A program made the position numbers and the translations under genes. DNA of 64,000 nt from Prunella strophiata (Eukaryota > Chordata > Aves > Passeriformes > Prunellidae). Of this stretch, positions 1-14,187 are shown one piece after another. The stretch spans positions 55,429,551 to 55,493,550 of the forward strand of contig JAZBQD010000030.1 of assembly GCA_036583965.1 (NCBI GenBank), in the 5' to 3' direction. The notes beneath the pieces are model-generated. The model saw only the letters and a program-made list of their open reading frames with translations, was not told the origin of the DNA and did no database searches. The number at the start of each line of letters is the position of its first letter. Within the stretch, counting starts at the first letter, position 1.

Positions 1-1572
1 TTCTAACCTGGTAACCAGACATTGTGAAATGCCATTAAAGCAACAACAGCTGCATTTATTGCTGAAAACTCCTGACTAATCTTGATCTATTCAAGAAATA
101 TTTAGGATATATATTACTCCTGTCTTCAATACTATGGGTCACAATCAACTGTGTCCTCCAGCCTCCTCCCGCCCAAAAAAAATTAAGGCCCTGGTTCAGT
201 TGCTCACACCTAGTTACCTAGTGCCAGTGAAGACACCCTTTGATATCCAAAGTTTTGGCAGGGGAGAGGAAAGTATGACAGAGGACCAGAACAGTAGCTA
301 TAAATAACCAAGGTGGGACACCAAACTTCCTCTCAAAATGCACTACACACCCGTTTATTGGCAATCGCATCACGCCACCAAACACTGCTAACCAGTGCAT
401 GTAAACATACCAGAAATTCATATATTCCAGCTTCTTACTAAAGTCAGAGTGCAGAAATCTTAATGAAGTTCACAGCATTGCAACAGTCTAACAGCTCAAG
501 AGGATACTGTCAATCACATGAATATAGGATCAATTATTTTTGCTACAAGTTTAAAGTGGGAAGTTGGAAGATGTACATATTTGTAAATACAATCAAACTA
601 CATATTCTCTTTGATTTACATATTTGCAACAACTCCAAAAAGGTACATGGTAACATGAAAAAAAGACGAAAAGCATTATATGCAAGAAGTATCAACAATA
701 CTTGAAATTTTTCGAATAAAATAAATTAAAATAGGAACTAAGAAGCCCGTTTAGCTTCTGATTTATTTCAGTCTACAAAATCATAGAGAAAATAGACTCT
801 CATTATTTTTTAGATATTTCATGTAACATAAGAACTCAGAGCCAAGGAAACTGTTAGCAAACAACAGTTTTTCCCTAAATGCAAAGCATTCTTTAGACTT
901 GAAAAGCATTCCCAAAGGATGCAGAGGAGACGAAAAGCAAAAATGTCCAAAAAGGCAATTGAAAAATTCATCACAAGTAAATGCATCATATACTATAAAA
1001 GACAATATCTGAAATCTTCAACTTATCAGGTCTTCAAAAGTCCAACAAAGAGTCAGTGTTGGGAAGTGACTCAAGGGTAAGAATCACTGTATATGCTCTG
1101 CTGTTTCTACTTCATTCTTTAGTATCTGCTACTATAATTATTATTACACTTTGATTCAACTTGGTTTTATGAGATTTACACTCAGTATAGCTTTGCTTGT
1201 TTATCCTAAATTGAGATTGACTTCCTAAACCTTCTTATTTGCATTTATACAGATGGCATGCTTTCTTCTGAATGCTTACACAATGCTATGATTAACTAAG
1301 TGGGATGTTTGAAGTTCATTTCCTAAAGACAACTGAACCTGTATACAGACATAATCAAAATTAAATGGATGTAACTGAGCTCAAAACAATTTTCCTGCCA
1401 CGTAAATTTGAACTTAACTAGCAATTTTGTCTCATTGCATGTATTCATACTCAGAGTCCTGTGTATTCTCTTCTACTGACCCAAGTCAACACCTTTTCTT
1501 CAATTACATATTACCTTTTTGATCTTTGCTGCTCCAAGTATTACTATGTGTACATTGCTCTGAATTTGCTAG

Positions 1573-1844
1573 AAGAAAAGGAAAAGGAAAAGGAAAAGGA
1601 AAAGGAAAAGGAAAAGGAAAAGGAAAAGGAAAAGGAAAAGGAAAAGGAAAAGGAAAAGGAAAAGGAAAAGGAAAAGGAAAAGGAAAAGGAAAAGGAAAAG
1701 GAAAAGGAAAAGGAAAAGGAAAAGGAAAAGGAAAAGGAAAAGGAAAAGGAAAAGGAAAAGGAAAAGGAAAAGGAAAAGGAAAAGGAAAAGGAAAAGGAAA
1801 AGGAAAAGGAAAAGGAAAAAAGGAAAAGGAAAAGGAAAAGGAAA
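1573..1844. repeat. (AAAAGG)n hexanucleotide tract
   Basis: About 45 copies of a 6-bp unit (GAAAAG/AAAAGG), nearly perfect, with one interruption at about 1816-1821 where the A run expands to six. The plus strand is pure purine for roughly 270 bp. In the DGKH transcript sense it reads as an uninterrupted polypyrimidine (CCUUUU)n run. The open frames across it (Lys-Glu, Gly-Lys, Phe-Pro and Phe-Ser repeats) are by-products of the repeat, not genes. Confidence 0.98.
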
Positions 1845-3964
1845 GCTCTATAACACAATGCAAAGGAAGTGTTACAGGAACCACTGGGAGACCACTGAGG
1901 TAACATAAGAATAAGAAAACTCTTAAGTCTTGAAGGAACTCAGGTGCCAACAGTTGACATGCTGACAAAGCAGAAGACAAATCACAAAAGATGAAGACAG
2001 TCAAAAGGTCTTAAAAATAAATAAGATTACCTTCCTTTGAAAATTTTTACCATTGCCAAGTAGCCAAGATGTCACTTTTGGAAGTGACATCTGGATGCTG
2101 ATTTTGGAAAAGACAATTACCAAGGGCAGATACTGCAGTATATTGGAAAGTAATAAAATAGAGGTAGTTGGAATAAAAACCACTTTTAATGCAGTAGGCA
2201 TTGGGAAAGAGTAAGCATTTATAGTCTTAAAAGTTGAAGACAACCAACACAAACACTAAAAAATCCCAAGAAATAAACAATGTCTGAATGGGAAGTAAAA
2301 CTACTCATTACTGCAATAATGTTCCTGTTGTGTTCAGAAAAGTAGGGGGATTTTTTTGAATGGGGAATGAGGGAGAAGAACAAGAAATCACTGTTCACTC
2401 TGCTACCACATAGGTCTTGCCTTAAACTGGGATGTTCACACAAGTATTACAATAATTTGGCTTCTAAAAATACACATATACTCATATATACATGTATATA
2501 CACATCTTGAAATTACTTGGATGATATTTCTAAAGTCAAGTTTGGGACCACTACAGCAACTTTTCTTTCAGACAACACTTACTTAGGAACAAGCTTAACA
2601 TCTTGAAAGGAAATAAAATTGTCATTAAATTCAGAGTAAATTTGAAAGTCCTTTCATCTTTCAATGGGCATAACCTAACCAGTAACATTCTAGATGCCTT
2701 CAGCCCAGTGGGTTTAGACATACAATCTATAAAATAAAATCACAGAGAGTTTGATTAAAGCCTATTGCCTGATTTTTATTCTATTTTTTTACTATCAGCA
2801 ATATATAAGAAAATACAGTTCCCAAAGCTTGATGGCTCCAGTTCTGGCTTCTTTTACTAATTCAAAATGAAGACACAGTGTTTGCTAATCAAGAGAACAG
2901 TGCTCTATACCTAAGCAGCTACAAAGCAGCTATTGTAAAGCATTCTGCTTCCTGCAACATGATATTTGCATTAAGGCACCTTCTGCCACTCTGAGCTATT
3001 ATCAGGCATTACAATAATAGCACTTTGTATGGCTGATCTTGAATTAAATTACTAATGTAGAAATGTCACACAGAATCTGAAAGGGGTGGGGAAATGGTTT
3101 CCTGTTCTCTGGACAGATACTTTTAAAATATCTTTCAGGAAATAATGAAGAGAGGGTGATTCAGAGAGAGCACCCCAACTCTCTTCTTAGGGACCATATT
3201 CAGTGCCAGGGGCAGGAGTGTAGCATTAAACGCTTCCTAACTTCTCTGTGCTTACAGATGTTACAGTCAGTACAGACAAATACCAGGATAACATGCTCTG
3301 CCTCCCTTGCTCTTTGTCTGCCTCTCCATTCCCCTGTTCTTGTGCAAGTGGGTCTGTATGAGTGTGGCCAGTGAAGGCACTTCCACCAATGGTGGAAGTA
3401 GACTGCTGGGGTCATTGATGCTCCCACACCTTCCAGAACTTGTCTGCAAAAATCACAGTGCTAACAGCTGGATATCTTTCTAGAGTATTCATAATTTCTT
3501 GGTTTCTGGATACTAAATAAATTATAACAGTACTCTCACTGTCAAAGGTAGTTAGTTGGTGCTTTATGGTGAATCGTCACTGTTATTTTTCATGATGAGT
3601 CAAGCCAGGCAAAAGTATAAATTACAAAGACAAGGGAGGAGTTAAAAGCAAGGCGGGTAATAAATGGCTATTACATTTGCCTGAGTACAATACAGAATTT
3701 ATAATCAGAACAATTAGCTCTGTCTTCTCCACTAAAATGTTGCTTGCCTTTTTTTTCCTGGCCTTCTCCTGTTTCACTGTTCCTAAGCTCACAGATATTG
3801 ATGTAATGTGTGGTTTTGGCTTCCACAGTAAAAACTCTTAGGAGGAAAAAGAAAAAGGCTTAGTCCCACACAGCATCTCTTGCACCAATACAACATCAGA
3901 ACAAGTGAGCTTACCTAAAAGACAGGACAAAAATGGTTACATCATTGAAAAAGGTAAAGGGACT

Positions 3965-5193
3965 TCATTCTGCAGTGGAATCCAGCCTGGGTAATTTAGG
4001 TGGCTTATCTTACACCCCATTGAGCAAAAATGAAGGAGCATCTCCCTACAACCAGACACATGGACAAGAAAGCAGTTGGGAATAGTCAGCATGGACTCAT
4101 TCACCAAGGGGAAGTCATGTTTTTTCAACCTGTGATGAAACTACTGGCCTGGTAGATGAGGAGACAAAGGTGGATATTGTTCACCTTGCCTTCAGTAAGA
4201 CTTTCAGCACTATCCCCTAAGATCCTCCTAGAGAAGCTGATGAAGAATAGGCTGGATGAGCAGACTGCAAGGTGTGTTGAAAACTGGTTGCATGGCCAGG
4301 CCCAAAGGGTGGTGATCAGCAGCACAGAGCATGGCTGGAGGCCAGTAATCAGCAGTGTACTTCAGGGGACAATACTGGGTCCAGGTCTGTTTAACATCTT
4401 CACTTATGGTCTGGATGATGTGGTAGACTGTATCCTCTGCAGGTTTACTAATAACAGAAAACTGGGAAGGAGTAGGCTGATACATCCAAGGGTCACACTG
4501 CCATCCAGAGGGACTTCAACAGCCTAGAGAAATGAGCTGGCAGCAACTCATTAGCTTCAACAAGAAGTTCCAAGTCCCTGCACCTGGGAGGGAACAACCT
4601 CAGGCATCAATGTAGCCTGGGGCCACCCAGCTGGAAAGCAGTTTAGCAGAAAAGGACCTGGCAGTACTGCTGCACAACAAATGGAGCATAAGCCAGCTAC
4701 ATGCCCTGGCAGCAAAATAGGCCAGTGGTGTCCTAAGCTGCTGGTCCAGGGAGTGAACCTGCCCCTCTACTCAGCCCTGCTGAGGCCTCACCTGGAGCGC
4801 TGTGTCCAGTTCTGGGCTGCTCAGTACAAGAGAGACACAGACAAACTGCAGACATTCCAGTGAAGGGACTGGAGTATGGGATACGTGAGGAGAGCCTGAG
4901 GGACCTACAACTGCTTAGCCCTGGAGAAGGTTCAGGGACATCTTATGTATGTAAATCCCTGAAAGGAAGATGCAAAGAGGACAGAGCCAGGCTCTTTCCA
5001 GTGGTGCCCAGTGAAAAGCTAGGAGGTAATGGGCACAAACTGAGACACATGAATAACAGGAAACAATGACTGGAGATACTAAAAAGCCACCTAGACACAG
5101 CCTGGACTAGGTGGCCCTGCTTCAGCAAAGGGGGTGGACCAGATGACCTTCAGAGGCCACTTCCAACCCTCAAACCACTCCATGACTCTGTGA
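3965..5193 (+). mobile_element. CR1 LINE fragment: reverse transcriptase and 3' end
   Basis: A degraded, 5'-truncated CR1 on the plus strand. Recognisable reverse-transcriptase pieces come in the right order: a stretch like SQHGLIHQGEVMFFQP, then SPKILLEKLMKN, VENWLHGQAQRVV, GWRPVISSVLQGT and LGPGLFNIF. The catalytic FADD box is replaced in frame by FTNN (4441-4464). Later come [22 protein letters not shown] (4763-4829) and the typical CR1 3' tail ending CCATGACTCTGTGA. Several frameshifts and stops make it non-functional. It lies antisense to DGKH. The 5' boundary is approximate. Confidence 0.93.
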
Positions 5194-8100
5194 AAACAGA
5201 ATCCAAGTAAATCAAGTTGACAAGTTACATATCCAGCCTTGAACTGCAAAAGTATCCAGCAAAGATCGCTTTGTCAGAAATCCAGTGCCCCAAATTGACC
5301 TCATGTATTCAATTTCAACCAACTGCTAACAGAAAAACATCTTTCCTACAGAAGTATAACTTTATAAAGAGACAGTTACAAGAAGCAGGCTAGGAAAGTT
5401 CCATGGATTTGGACCGAAGAATTAGAAATTTGTTTTACATCAACATTTAAATACAGCAAAACCAATAAACCATTCTTGTAAATGTAAACTGGAAATTGCT
5501 ATATATAGTTCAAGGCCTGCATGTTTCTTTAAATTCCTTACATAAAGGTTTGTTCAGCACATTAATTTCACACTGCTGTGCCCTCAGCTCTGGTTTCACC
5601 AGCTCATTACACATCTATCAGATAGGGACAGCTTCTCTGCATTAGGGAAAACATGTAGTTACATATTTAATGGCACTAGGTGCAAATTTATACAAAATAA
5701 ACCAGCAAAGGACTATTATTTTTCTGTCTGTAATAACAAATTCCTGTATAAACCTCGTTCAGCTGCCTGAAGCCAGGGATCCTTGTTCACTAGAAACAGG
5801 AAATGTTTTCAAAGTTTACACCAGTGACTTTATTTATAAAATTATTTGGTAAACAGGAACTGCAGTGAGGGATACTTTCTGAGGTTTATCCAGGTATTTT
5901 AACCACTTTCATAGCATGAATAGAAAGAAACGTCAGAGAGTAGGTTAAGTGTAAAAGTGCAGGAAGAATGAAATCTGGCTTATTCTTCACACATCCCAAA
6001 TGCTTCACCAGTGAAAAAGGGAAATTTTCTGCAAGCTATTTTTGAAAATTTTCTACCAAGCATGAAATGTGTGGAAAACAAGCTCCAGGCAAATGCAACT
6101 GAAATCAAAATGTACAATATAGACCAGAATGGTCCCATTTTTAAGTATCTCCTTTTTTCTCTCTGAAAAGTGTTCTGCTTTCTTGTAATAGACCAATCTC
6201 AAGCAACTTATCTGTGGATTTTTAGCATCACAGCTGAAATGTTTTATTGCTTTCTCATAATGAAACTTAATACTTCATCATCTCCAGACACTCTAGGGAA
6301 AGGGACAGTGCATCAAGTCAGAGATAAGGAGCTTAAAACTTGGAAAGAGCTCTCAGCTTCATTACATTTTTTTGTCACTGTCAGAGGATGGGAGGGGAGG
6401 GGGAGGGGAAATGAGCAAGTGCTAAATGGAAGAAAAAACCCTAAATGCATCACAAGTGCACACTAATTGCTTTTGTCTAATTTTTCTTTTCCTAAGCATA
6501 TTAATTTGCTATTTCAGTTTTTGTCTTACTTCTAAACTGCCTGAATATAGAAAAAAAAAATCCCAACCCTGAGTAGAAAATTGAACAAAATGGAATCCAA
6601 AGCACTTCCCCTCTCTTTCTGTGGTTTGGGTGTTGCTCAGGCTGGGAGCATCAAAAAGCCTTCATCACTTAGAGGCTAATCACCATCTGTATGAAAAAGC
6701 AGACAGTTCACAACCAGGGAAATGCTAAATCCATTCCAAGAGTCAGCTATTGGTGCAAAGCTGAGTCATGCTGGTGAAGCCAGCAGAGGAACTTGAGCCA
6801 TTTCCAGCCATGTTCTACCTCCTGGAGACAAGAAGAGGCCCCAGCACCTTTGCAGATGCCACTGCAGGACCTGTCAGCCCTGCTCTACACTGCAAACAGG
6901 GCATGGGGCACATCTGGATGTGCCATTACCCCATCTTTAAACAGTGCCATGCACTCACCCTTCTAATAATCCCAAGGGCAAAATTTAAAATACAGTGCCT
7001 CTGAGACTAGGATTCAGCTCACCAGAGGACAGTACTTAAAGCAGACTTCTGCAAATGTGTCTGAACTCCCAGCATCATCAGGATATACTGATGATAAATG
7101 TTAACATCAACATGCAACTGGAATGCACAGGAAATTTCAAAACATACCCAAATCCAGGAGATTATTGCAGATCTAAAGGATGAAAACCAGAAATATGTTT
7201 CCAAACACAAACCCATTCATTGCATGTCCCTGTGGTTTATTAAAGGGAGAAGTCAAGCAAGAGTGTCTCCCTTCAAGGGAACATCAACACAAACTATATA
7301 CAGACATTTACTCAAAACAGATTTTTACAAAGAAAAACAAAATTATGGATAGCTGTGCTCCAGAGTATTCTTACAGAGCAAACCAGAAAGATTAATCAAT
7401 CCAGGCTACAAACAAGGCAATGTTTGCTTAGCAATAGCAATAGCTGAAATCAAGGGAATCCACCTCAAGCTTGGAACTTTGAGGGTAGTTGCTGACCCCA
7501 GGATCTTAGGAGCCTGCCAACACAGGAGTGAGCAAGATGATTTTACCAAACGAAAGAAGTAAGAAAGTGAAAGAAAAGCAGCAGAAAGGCCAGAGAAGAG
7601 AAAGACCTCTGTAACCTTCAAGTGAGCAGCCCTTTGAAAAAAAACCAAACCAGCCTGAGGTAGAAGAGCATCTGAAAGAGGCTTGAGGCTATCAATAAAG
7701 CAACCATCTCCTGATGTTCACTGAGATGCAACTGCAGTAAACTGGATTTTGTAAACATGCAGGACAGCAGCAGAGCAATACCTCCACTAGAATCCATAAG
7801 CTTTCTCTACTTAAATAAAGTTTAAGAGCCTGAACTCTGGGCAAATCAAGAGTCAGTAATAAAATTGAACTGATGTTAGCTTCTTTAAATTTAAAAAAGA
7901 AAAAAAAAAAGTTTTAGGATAATTATTCCCAGCTTTAGGAATATCTCTCTTTGTCTCTTAATATTTGAAAAGACAGAATGGAGTGCCCAAACCCAAAGAT
8001 AAAAGGTTTTAAACTTCCTCGGAAAAGGCTTGTCTTCTTTCTTCCTGATGTGGCTTGGGGGAGGTTAAGCAATTGTCACATTCCCTGAAGTTTTTGTAGT

Positions 8101-11100
8101 CCCTGAAGAAAAATCTCAACTACTCTGAAAAGATCTCAGTGGCAAGAAAGAAGCAAAATGTGTCCAAGTCCAGACAAATTAACAATATCTGTGAAACTAC
8201 TGCAAAACCCTCTGTCTCCCAAGCCCAGAGTGAATATTACAAGTTAGTTCTCTAAAATCAATTAGAAGCAGCTAATCTCCATGATGAAAACAGAGCTGAC
8301 TGATGTGCAGAAGCAACAGGACTGAAATAAAGTGCTAAAAGCAATCTGCCTTTTGGGACTGGTTGCAATATTCAACTTGAAATCTTGACAAGTCACAAGA
8401 ATTGGGCTTCCAGTACAACTGGGTCACCTCCCATTGAAAACAGCAGCTGCACAAGAGGAATCAAAGATGAAAAGAATTACTTTCTCCTTTAAGCTGGTTC
8501 CACATAAGTCATCTGCCAATAAACTTTAGATCCCCAACCAAGACATAGGATATGCTACGTTCAGAAATATGGGCAGGAAATAAGGTAATCAGAGGTCTGT
8601 AAGAAAAACAGAAACTAGAAGAAGACAATATAAATTTTAACCACACTTGAAGCACAGTTGCTCCCATAGAATATTTGGTTTCACTAACCTATAGAAAAAC
8701 CCTAATCTACTAAAAATTATATATCCAAGGATAATCAGCATATATAATATTTTGTTTCTTTCAAAATCTATACAAATTTACAGAAAACCAAGAAAACTAT
8801 AGACAGCTACAAAAAGATTTTGTGTTGTTGTTTAAAACATATTAAGCTGAATTCCCTACTTTTCAGTCCAAGTGAACTCATATGTCTGACCAAAAAAAGT
8901 GGAAATCAGGGAAAAAAAATATTTTTTTTGTAACAAAGTTACATTCAGGGACTAAGTTTAATGAAATGCCACTCATATTTTGTTTGGGTCTTTTTTAATA
9001 TAAAAAGAAAAAGTACATTAAAAAAATTAACCCATAAAGGGATTAATGAATTAAAGGGATTAAATTGAACAACATTATGTATTTCTGTTCAGAAAAGTTA
9101 AAACATCAGCCTGATCCATAATCATGTTTAATTCAGCCATTGAACTGAAAAGACCAATTATGAAACTGAAAAGACCATCATGCAATGAGATGAAAAGCTA
9201 CGGGATGTAAAAAGTAAGAAGGAATAAAAAGAATTTTTAATATGAAAAAAGATTAATAGATAATAAGCAGCTTATTATTCTCCAACAAAATTTTGTGGCA
9301 TGATTCTTAAACTGGAAGAGAAGTGTAAAGTAGCAATACAGGAATATTTGCAGACAGCAAAAAATTTTGATTACTTAGTTCCCCCTCTTGATCTCCAAGG
9401 CACTTCAAAGTGAGCCAAGCAATGTATTAAGTAGAGAGTACAGTGACTTGAAAAATTTCAATGTTAGTAAAAACAAAGAAATACACACCACAGAAGCACA
9501 GATTAAACATTTATGAGTTACATACAGGCAGCTCCAAATTAACAGAAGAAGAATCTTAGTATCAAAATAGGGGACACAAAAATTCACACTATGCCACTGC
9601 AGAAAACAGACAAAGCTTGGGATCCATAAGGGATGTAAATGAGCATTAATTTATAAAATAATCCCAGATGTCTGTGACTTGGGCTTCCCTGAGTGTCCAT
9701 CGTGTAACTTCACTTACAAGATGATGCTGCAGAATAACAATCAGGAGAACAGCAATAATAGGTAAGAGTATAGAAGAATGTTAACAAATATTATTTATCT
9801 TGAAAAATAGTTAAATCAAACGGAGGTAAAAAAAATACAAAATATAAAGCTGAAATAGTTTATAAGTTTCTAGTGCCTTTGCATCATAACACCAGGTGAG
9901 AAAACTTTATTAAAGCCCAGCACTTTAAAAGTTCTGCAGGGAAGTATTTTTTTCACAGAATAAATAATCAGGACTCTATGGTCTATATGGTCTAAAGCAT
10001 TGCTAAAACCAATAAATCAGCAAAAATGTTAGACATTTCTGCAAGCATATCCAGAATCCTAGTAATCAGTGTTATTAGCTGGAGCACTAAAGTCTCTTTT
10101 CCAGCCAGTTTCTAATTACTAAAAATCGCAGTAGGCTTTCCAGGATAGCAGATCTGCCTACTGCAGCTTCCTCCCCCTCGAGATGACAACTTTCAGAAGA
10201 TGCATATTCAACAAAAAGCACTTGATTCAGCACCTGATTCAGAAAGCTGAAAGCAGGAGCCTACATTTTAGGTGCCCTGGATGACAAAGCTGCTATTGTA
10301 GCTAAGGGAGAATCAGTTAATAAATTATTGGAGTCAAAACTGAGCTGAGCAATTACAGAAATCTGCATTAAAGACCTATTAATTTTATTTTAGATACCTA
10401 AATTTAGGGGCCTATAAACCCATCATCAAGTCCCACCCAGAAGTCAGGAAAAGCTGAATCCCCATCCTGAGTATCATATAGTATGTTAACTCTCATATTC
10501 CTGGAGAGGACCTTCCAGAATGACAGAGAAATTTTTCCTCTGTTCCTCTTAGATGCAATTAGATAAAACCAGCTATACAAAGTAGTGCCTCAAAACCAGT
10601 ATTTTACCATATTATTATTTTCTGTCACATTTACCATCAAAAAACCCATAACTGAATTAAGAGTTTCAAACAAAAGTTTGGATGGATTAAAATACAGGTG
10701 CTGCCACATGAAGCCTGTGCATTTAACATGAGACTCTAGCACAGATTTATAGCAACCCAGAGCATTTTATACATCCATGTGGCTCAACTACTGAGGGGCA
10801 GCATGCTTAACATCCACAGATTTTTTTCCTCAGCAATCTGTATCAGTTCTTCAGCATCAAAAGCAAGGCAGAGGTAGAAACTTAAGCCCAAATTTCACCT
10901 AAGACAATTTCCTTTTAAATCACAATCCATAATCACTTTTGTTGCCTTGAGGAACTTCATTGTCTGAATATGACTGCTCAAGAATCCTTTTAGTATTTTA
11001 AAATCCCTGTCCCTTATACCTGTTAGAACAAAAGCACACCACCACTGCTCTACAAGCCCACATTTGCACACCAGAGAACATTCTTCAGCCCCATTCAGTC

Positions 11101-14100
11101 TCAAGTCTCATTTTGAGAACAATAAGGAGAGTTTTTCTAAATGCACTCAAGGTATCATCAGCTTCCATCCCTGCAAAACAAAATGCACAAGGAATTACAT
11201 CTCTCAGCAGAATTGGTCACCTGCCCCATCTGCTTCTGTGCAATAAGGGTGGGAGATTGATTCATCCCAGGAGCCTCCCCAAAGAGGTAACATGCTGAGC
11301 AACTACACTCCTCTGGCTGTGCTGAGACAACATAAACCACCCCCCGAGGTAGAAGCAAAGTTCTGGGAGAAAACATGTTCTGCAGAGTGCCCAAAATCAC
11401 TATGAGGACTCAGCACTCACCCACACCACTGAACTGGCCATGGGCTGAGCAAAATCCCCCCTGGGTTCCTCTCATGGGCTGAACTGGCTGCTGGAACCTC
11501 TTCTCTCTCTTCCCTATACTCTTGGGACACTGGTACCTAATAAGGCATTAGGAAGAATCCAGCCTCGAGTGTCCTTATGGAAAGGCTCTGAAGTCAAGGG
11601 ACACCTTTCCTCTAGGTTTCCTGTTATACTCTAGGAGAGGATGCTCAGAACTACAAAACATAAATTCTTAAAAGGCATGGCTATGCACTAGAAACTAATT
11701 GCTAGAAGTGAATTGGTCAGTCACTGAAAGGTTATATCATCAGCAGTAAGGAAGAAAATGAAACAAATGAGCTGATTAAAGTTTATCAGCTCTGTATTTT
11801 AATTAGCAGATATTATGTACCTCAAATTTCCTTTTAACCTCAACTTGTTTGCAGAGAGATAGCAAAAGTAATTCTGGTGAACAAACAGTGGTATTTAGTT
11901 ACATAAAATATTCTGCAAGCTTGTGCATTACAAATAAACTCAACCTTAAATCTGTGTGTTATGACTAATTTTAGGACTTGAGTTTTATCCAAAAAAAGAA
12001 CATGGAAAAACTTGACACACACACCTCTGCCTTCAAACAGACAAACTAGAAAGGGCAAAATAAGGCAAAACAGTTACTTCTACAAGCTGGGGGTGGGAAA
12101 CTGAGGGGAGAAGGTGGGATTTAAATGAAATGACAAAAATTATTTTTAAACCAAAAATTGAAAAAAAAAAAAAATTAAATATAAATTTTTAAAGGTGTGT
12201 TTTCCCTGGAAAAATTGTCATTTGATGTATATTCTATCTACATCAGTTTGTGTTAAAAATATTATCTATGGAGACAAAGAAACAAGAGTATATTAACTAG
12301 AGAAGGCTAAAGTTAAGGATTTAATTTTTGTTTTTTTTAAAAAGAGAATGCTAACAGATTACTTAGAACATAAATAAAAAGATCCATAATTTTAAGAAAG
12401 TCAGAATTGCCTTTTTAAGATGGAAGAAAATTAAAAGGCAAAAAGAAAAGTTTCTTTTTATTTATAAGGAGTATTGCTGGAGACCTAACCACCCATTCCA
12501 CCCCCAGCCCCTGAGTCCAATCCAGTGCAGGCGAGGTCAGAGATGTCTCACTCCACAGAGCTGTGTTGCTGGGAGACTGGGTTAGGCAAACACAAAGAAA
12601 GAAGCCAAAAGATTAAGCAAGATGACAACTATTACCATATTTCACAGTCAAATCAGACTACCCTTCAATCCAGGAAAGCTTTACATCCAAATAATTTTTC
12701 AAAATTAATTGGAGGACTCCTTAGAGAAAACACTGTTTGCCCTAAAGTACCTAGTACATGAAAATAAACAGTGTCTGAAGCTGTTAAGGTTGTAGCCAGA
12801 GATTTTTTTTTTCACTACTGTCTTCCCTGGAAGTCTTGATAATAGAAGCAAAACATGCTTTTGGTGAAGAATGAGATGCTGAATGGGCCTAAAAGATCAC
12901 AAAGGATACCAAGACACCAACTATTGAACAAGGGAAAATAAAAAGAAAAAAGAAAAGAAAAAGCCCAAGCATCCCACTTCTCTGAAGAAGCAGAACTTCT
13001 AGGCAACAGAAAGAACCTTTCCAAAAGACAGGCTAGTACCTCACACAGCCACCACCTCATCTGACACCTTCTGTCAAAGTAGTCTTTTTAATTGCATTCT
13101 TAGCCAGTAAAGCAGCTTAGACTGACACAACACACTGGGCTGTCGAGGCCAACACGAGCACACCTCTGAAGAGCTCTGACTGCTTCAGCAGCTGCCTGGG
13201 AGGTACCACAGCAGGAGAAACTATGAACCTCTCATGAGGCTTGCATTTGACTGCTTTGGAGAAAAAAAAACCAAGACTGGTAATATGGACTAATATGGGT
13301 CACCTGGGGAATTAAAAACAGTCAGGAAAAATGAAAAATCAACATTTTAATAGGGAATAAAGGGATATGCAGTTAAGGAAAATGAAGCTATTGTCAGTGG
13401 GACATCTCTAGACAACTTTCAAAAGGACAACTTCACTGGTGGTATTCCTCATAACTAGTTCACACTCAAGATCTTTTATTCCAGAGGTTAAGAATCAGCA
13501 CAGGAACTATGTCAGACATTATCACTTAGTCCTGACAGATAGCTGAACAATAAATGAAGGATCATTTATTGGATCAAAATGATCACACCCGTGAACTTAC
13601 AGAAATGGGGATCTACCAATATTCTATGTTCTTACAGCAGTATTAGAATCAAGTTGTGACTGTAGGAACAGCTTTTCCATGTGACTTGGAAACATATATG
13701 AGCATGATTAGCGGTGAAAAAAATAAAATACATTTTAATAAGGGAAGAAACCAAATATGTTATGTTAAGAAAATTTAAACAAAAACACAATTACATTGTA
13801 TTTAATTCAGCATATCACCTCAAAGAGAAAACTATAGCACAAACCCATAATAAGCACTAAGTATTGAATCTTGTATTTTTAAGACCTTCTATCATCATCT
13901 TTTGAAACAACTGTCATCTCACATTTCTGCTCACTGAAATAAAATGTTCTATAACTGACATGGTATTGTTCTCATACATTAAACCATTTCCAAAAAAAGA
14001 CATTTTATTTCCAAACAGAGGAAAATAAGCAATTGAGAGGATTCTTGATTTTCTTAGTAACAGTCTATCCACAGCCTTCAAAAACAGTGTTAAAATTGTT

Positions 14101-14106
14101 CCATAC

Positions 14107-14187
14107 CGTGAAGCTGTTGTTGACATTTTTTGTGCTTGATTCAGCTACACTGGCATCTGACAGGTCAACTTCATCAAATATTAGAGA
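14107..14187 (-). CDS. DGKH: DGKH coding exon: middle of the PH domain
   Basis: This 81-bp, phase-0 minus-strand exon (27 codons) reads [16 protein letters not shown] followed by [11 protein letters not shown], continuing directly from AKDSK of the exon at 16401-16511. It corresponds to PH-domain strands beta3-beta5. The acceptor is a good pyrimidine tract (TTCTTTTCCCTTCACAG) and the donor is [22 protein letters not shown] is the eta-type version of a stretch that, from memory, reads SIIFDEVDLTDAS in DGKD. The next exon should complete the PH domain (beta5 to the C-terminal helix with its conserved tryptophan); I looked for its reverse complement from 14106 down to 1 and did not see it, so the following intron is at least 14.1 kb. 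The C1, catalytic and SAM domains also lie off the left edge. Confidence 0.95.

Larger units (their letters stand above)
1..14106 (-). other. DGKH: DGKH intron downstream of the second PH exon (incomplete)
   Basis: Begins with donor GTATGG at 14106 and runs off the left end. Recognisable contents are the hexamer tract at 1573-1844 and the CR1 copy at about 3965-5193. The rest (1-1570, 1850-3960 and 5200-14100) is AT-rich sequence with short A/T runs; its open frames are short, lack family resemblance and show no exon-like splice context, so I call no gene there. Confidence 0.8.

Noticed and set aside
1573..1844. CRISPR-like array
   Set aside because: A 6-bp tandem repeat without spacers in vertebrate DNA.
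1461..2004. Open frames of 120-166 codons with Lys-Glu, Gly-Lys, Phe-Pro or Phe-Ser repeats
   Set aside because: They exist only because the hexamer tract has no stop codon in any frame; no family resemblance or exon structure.
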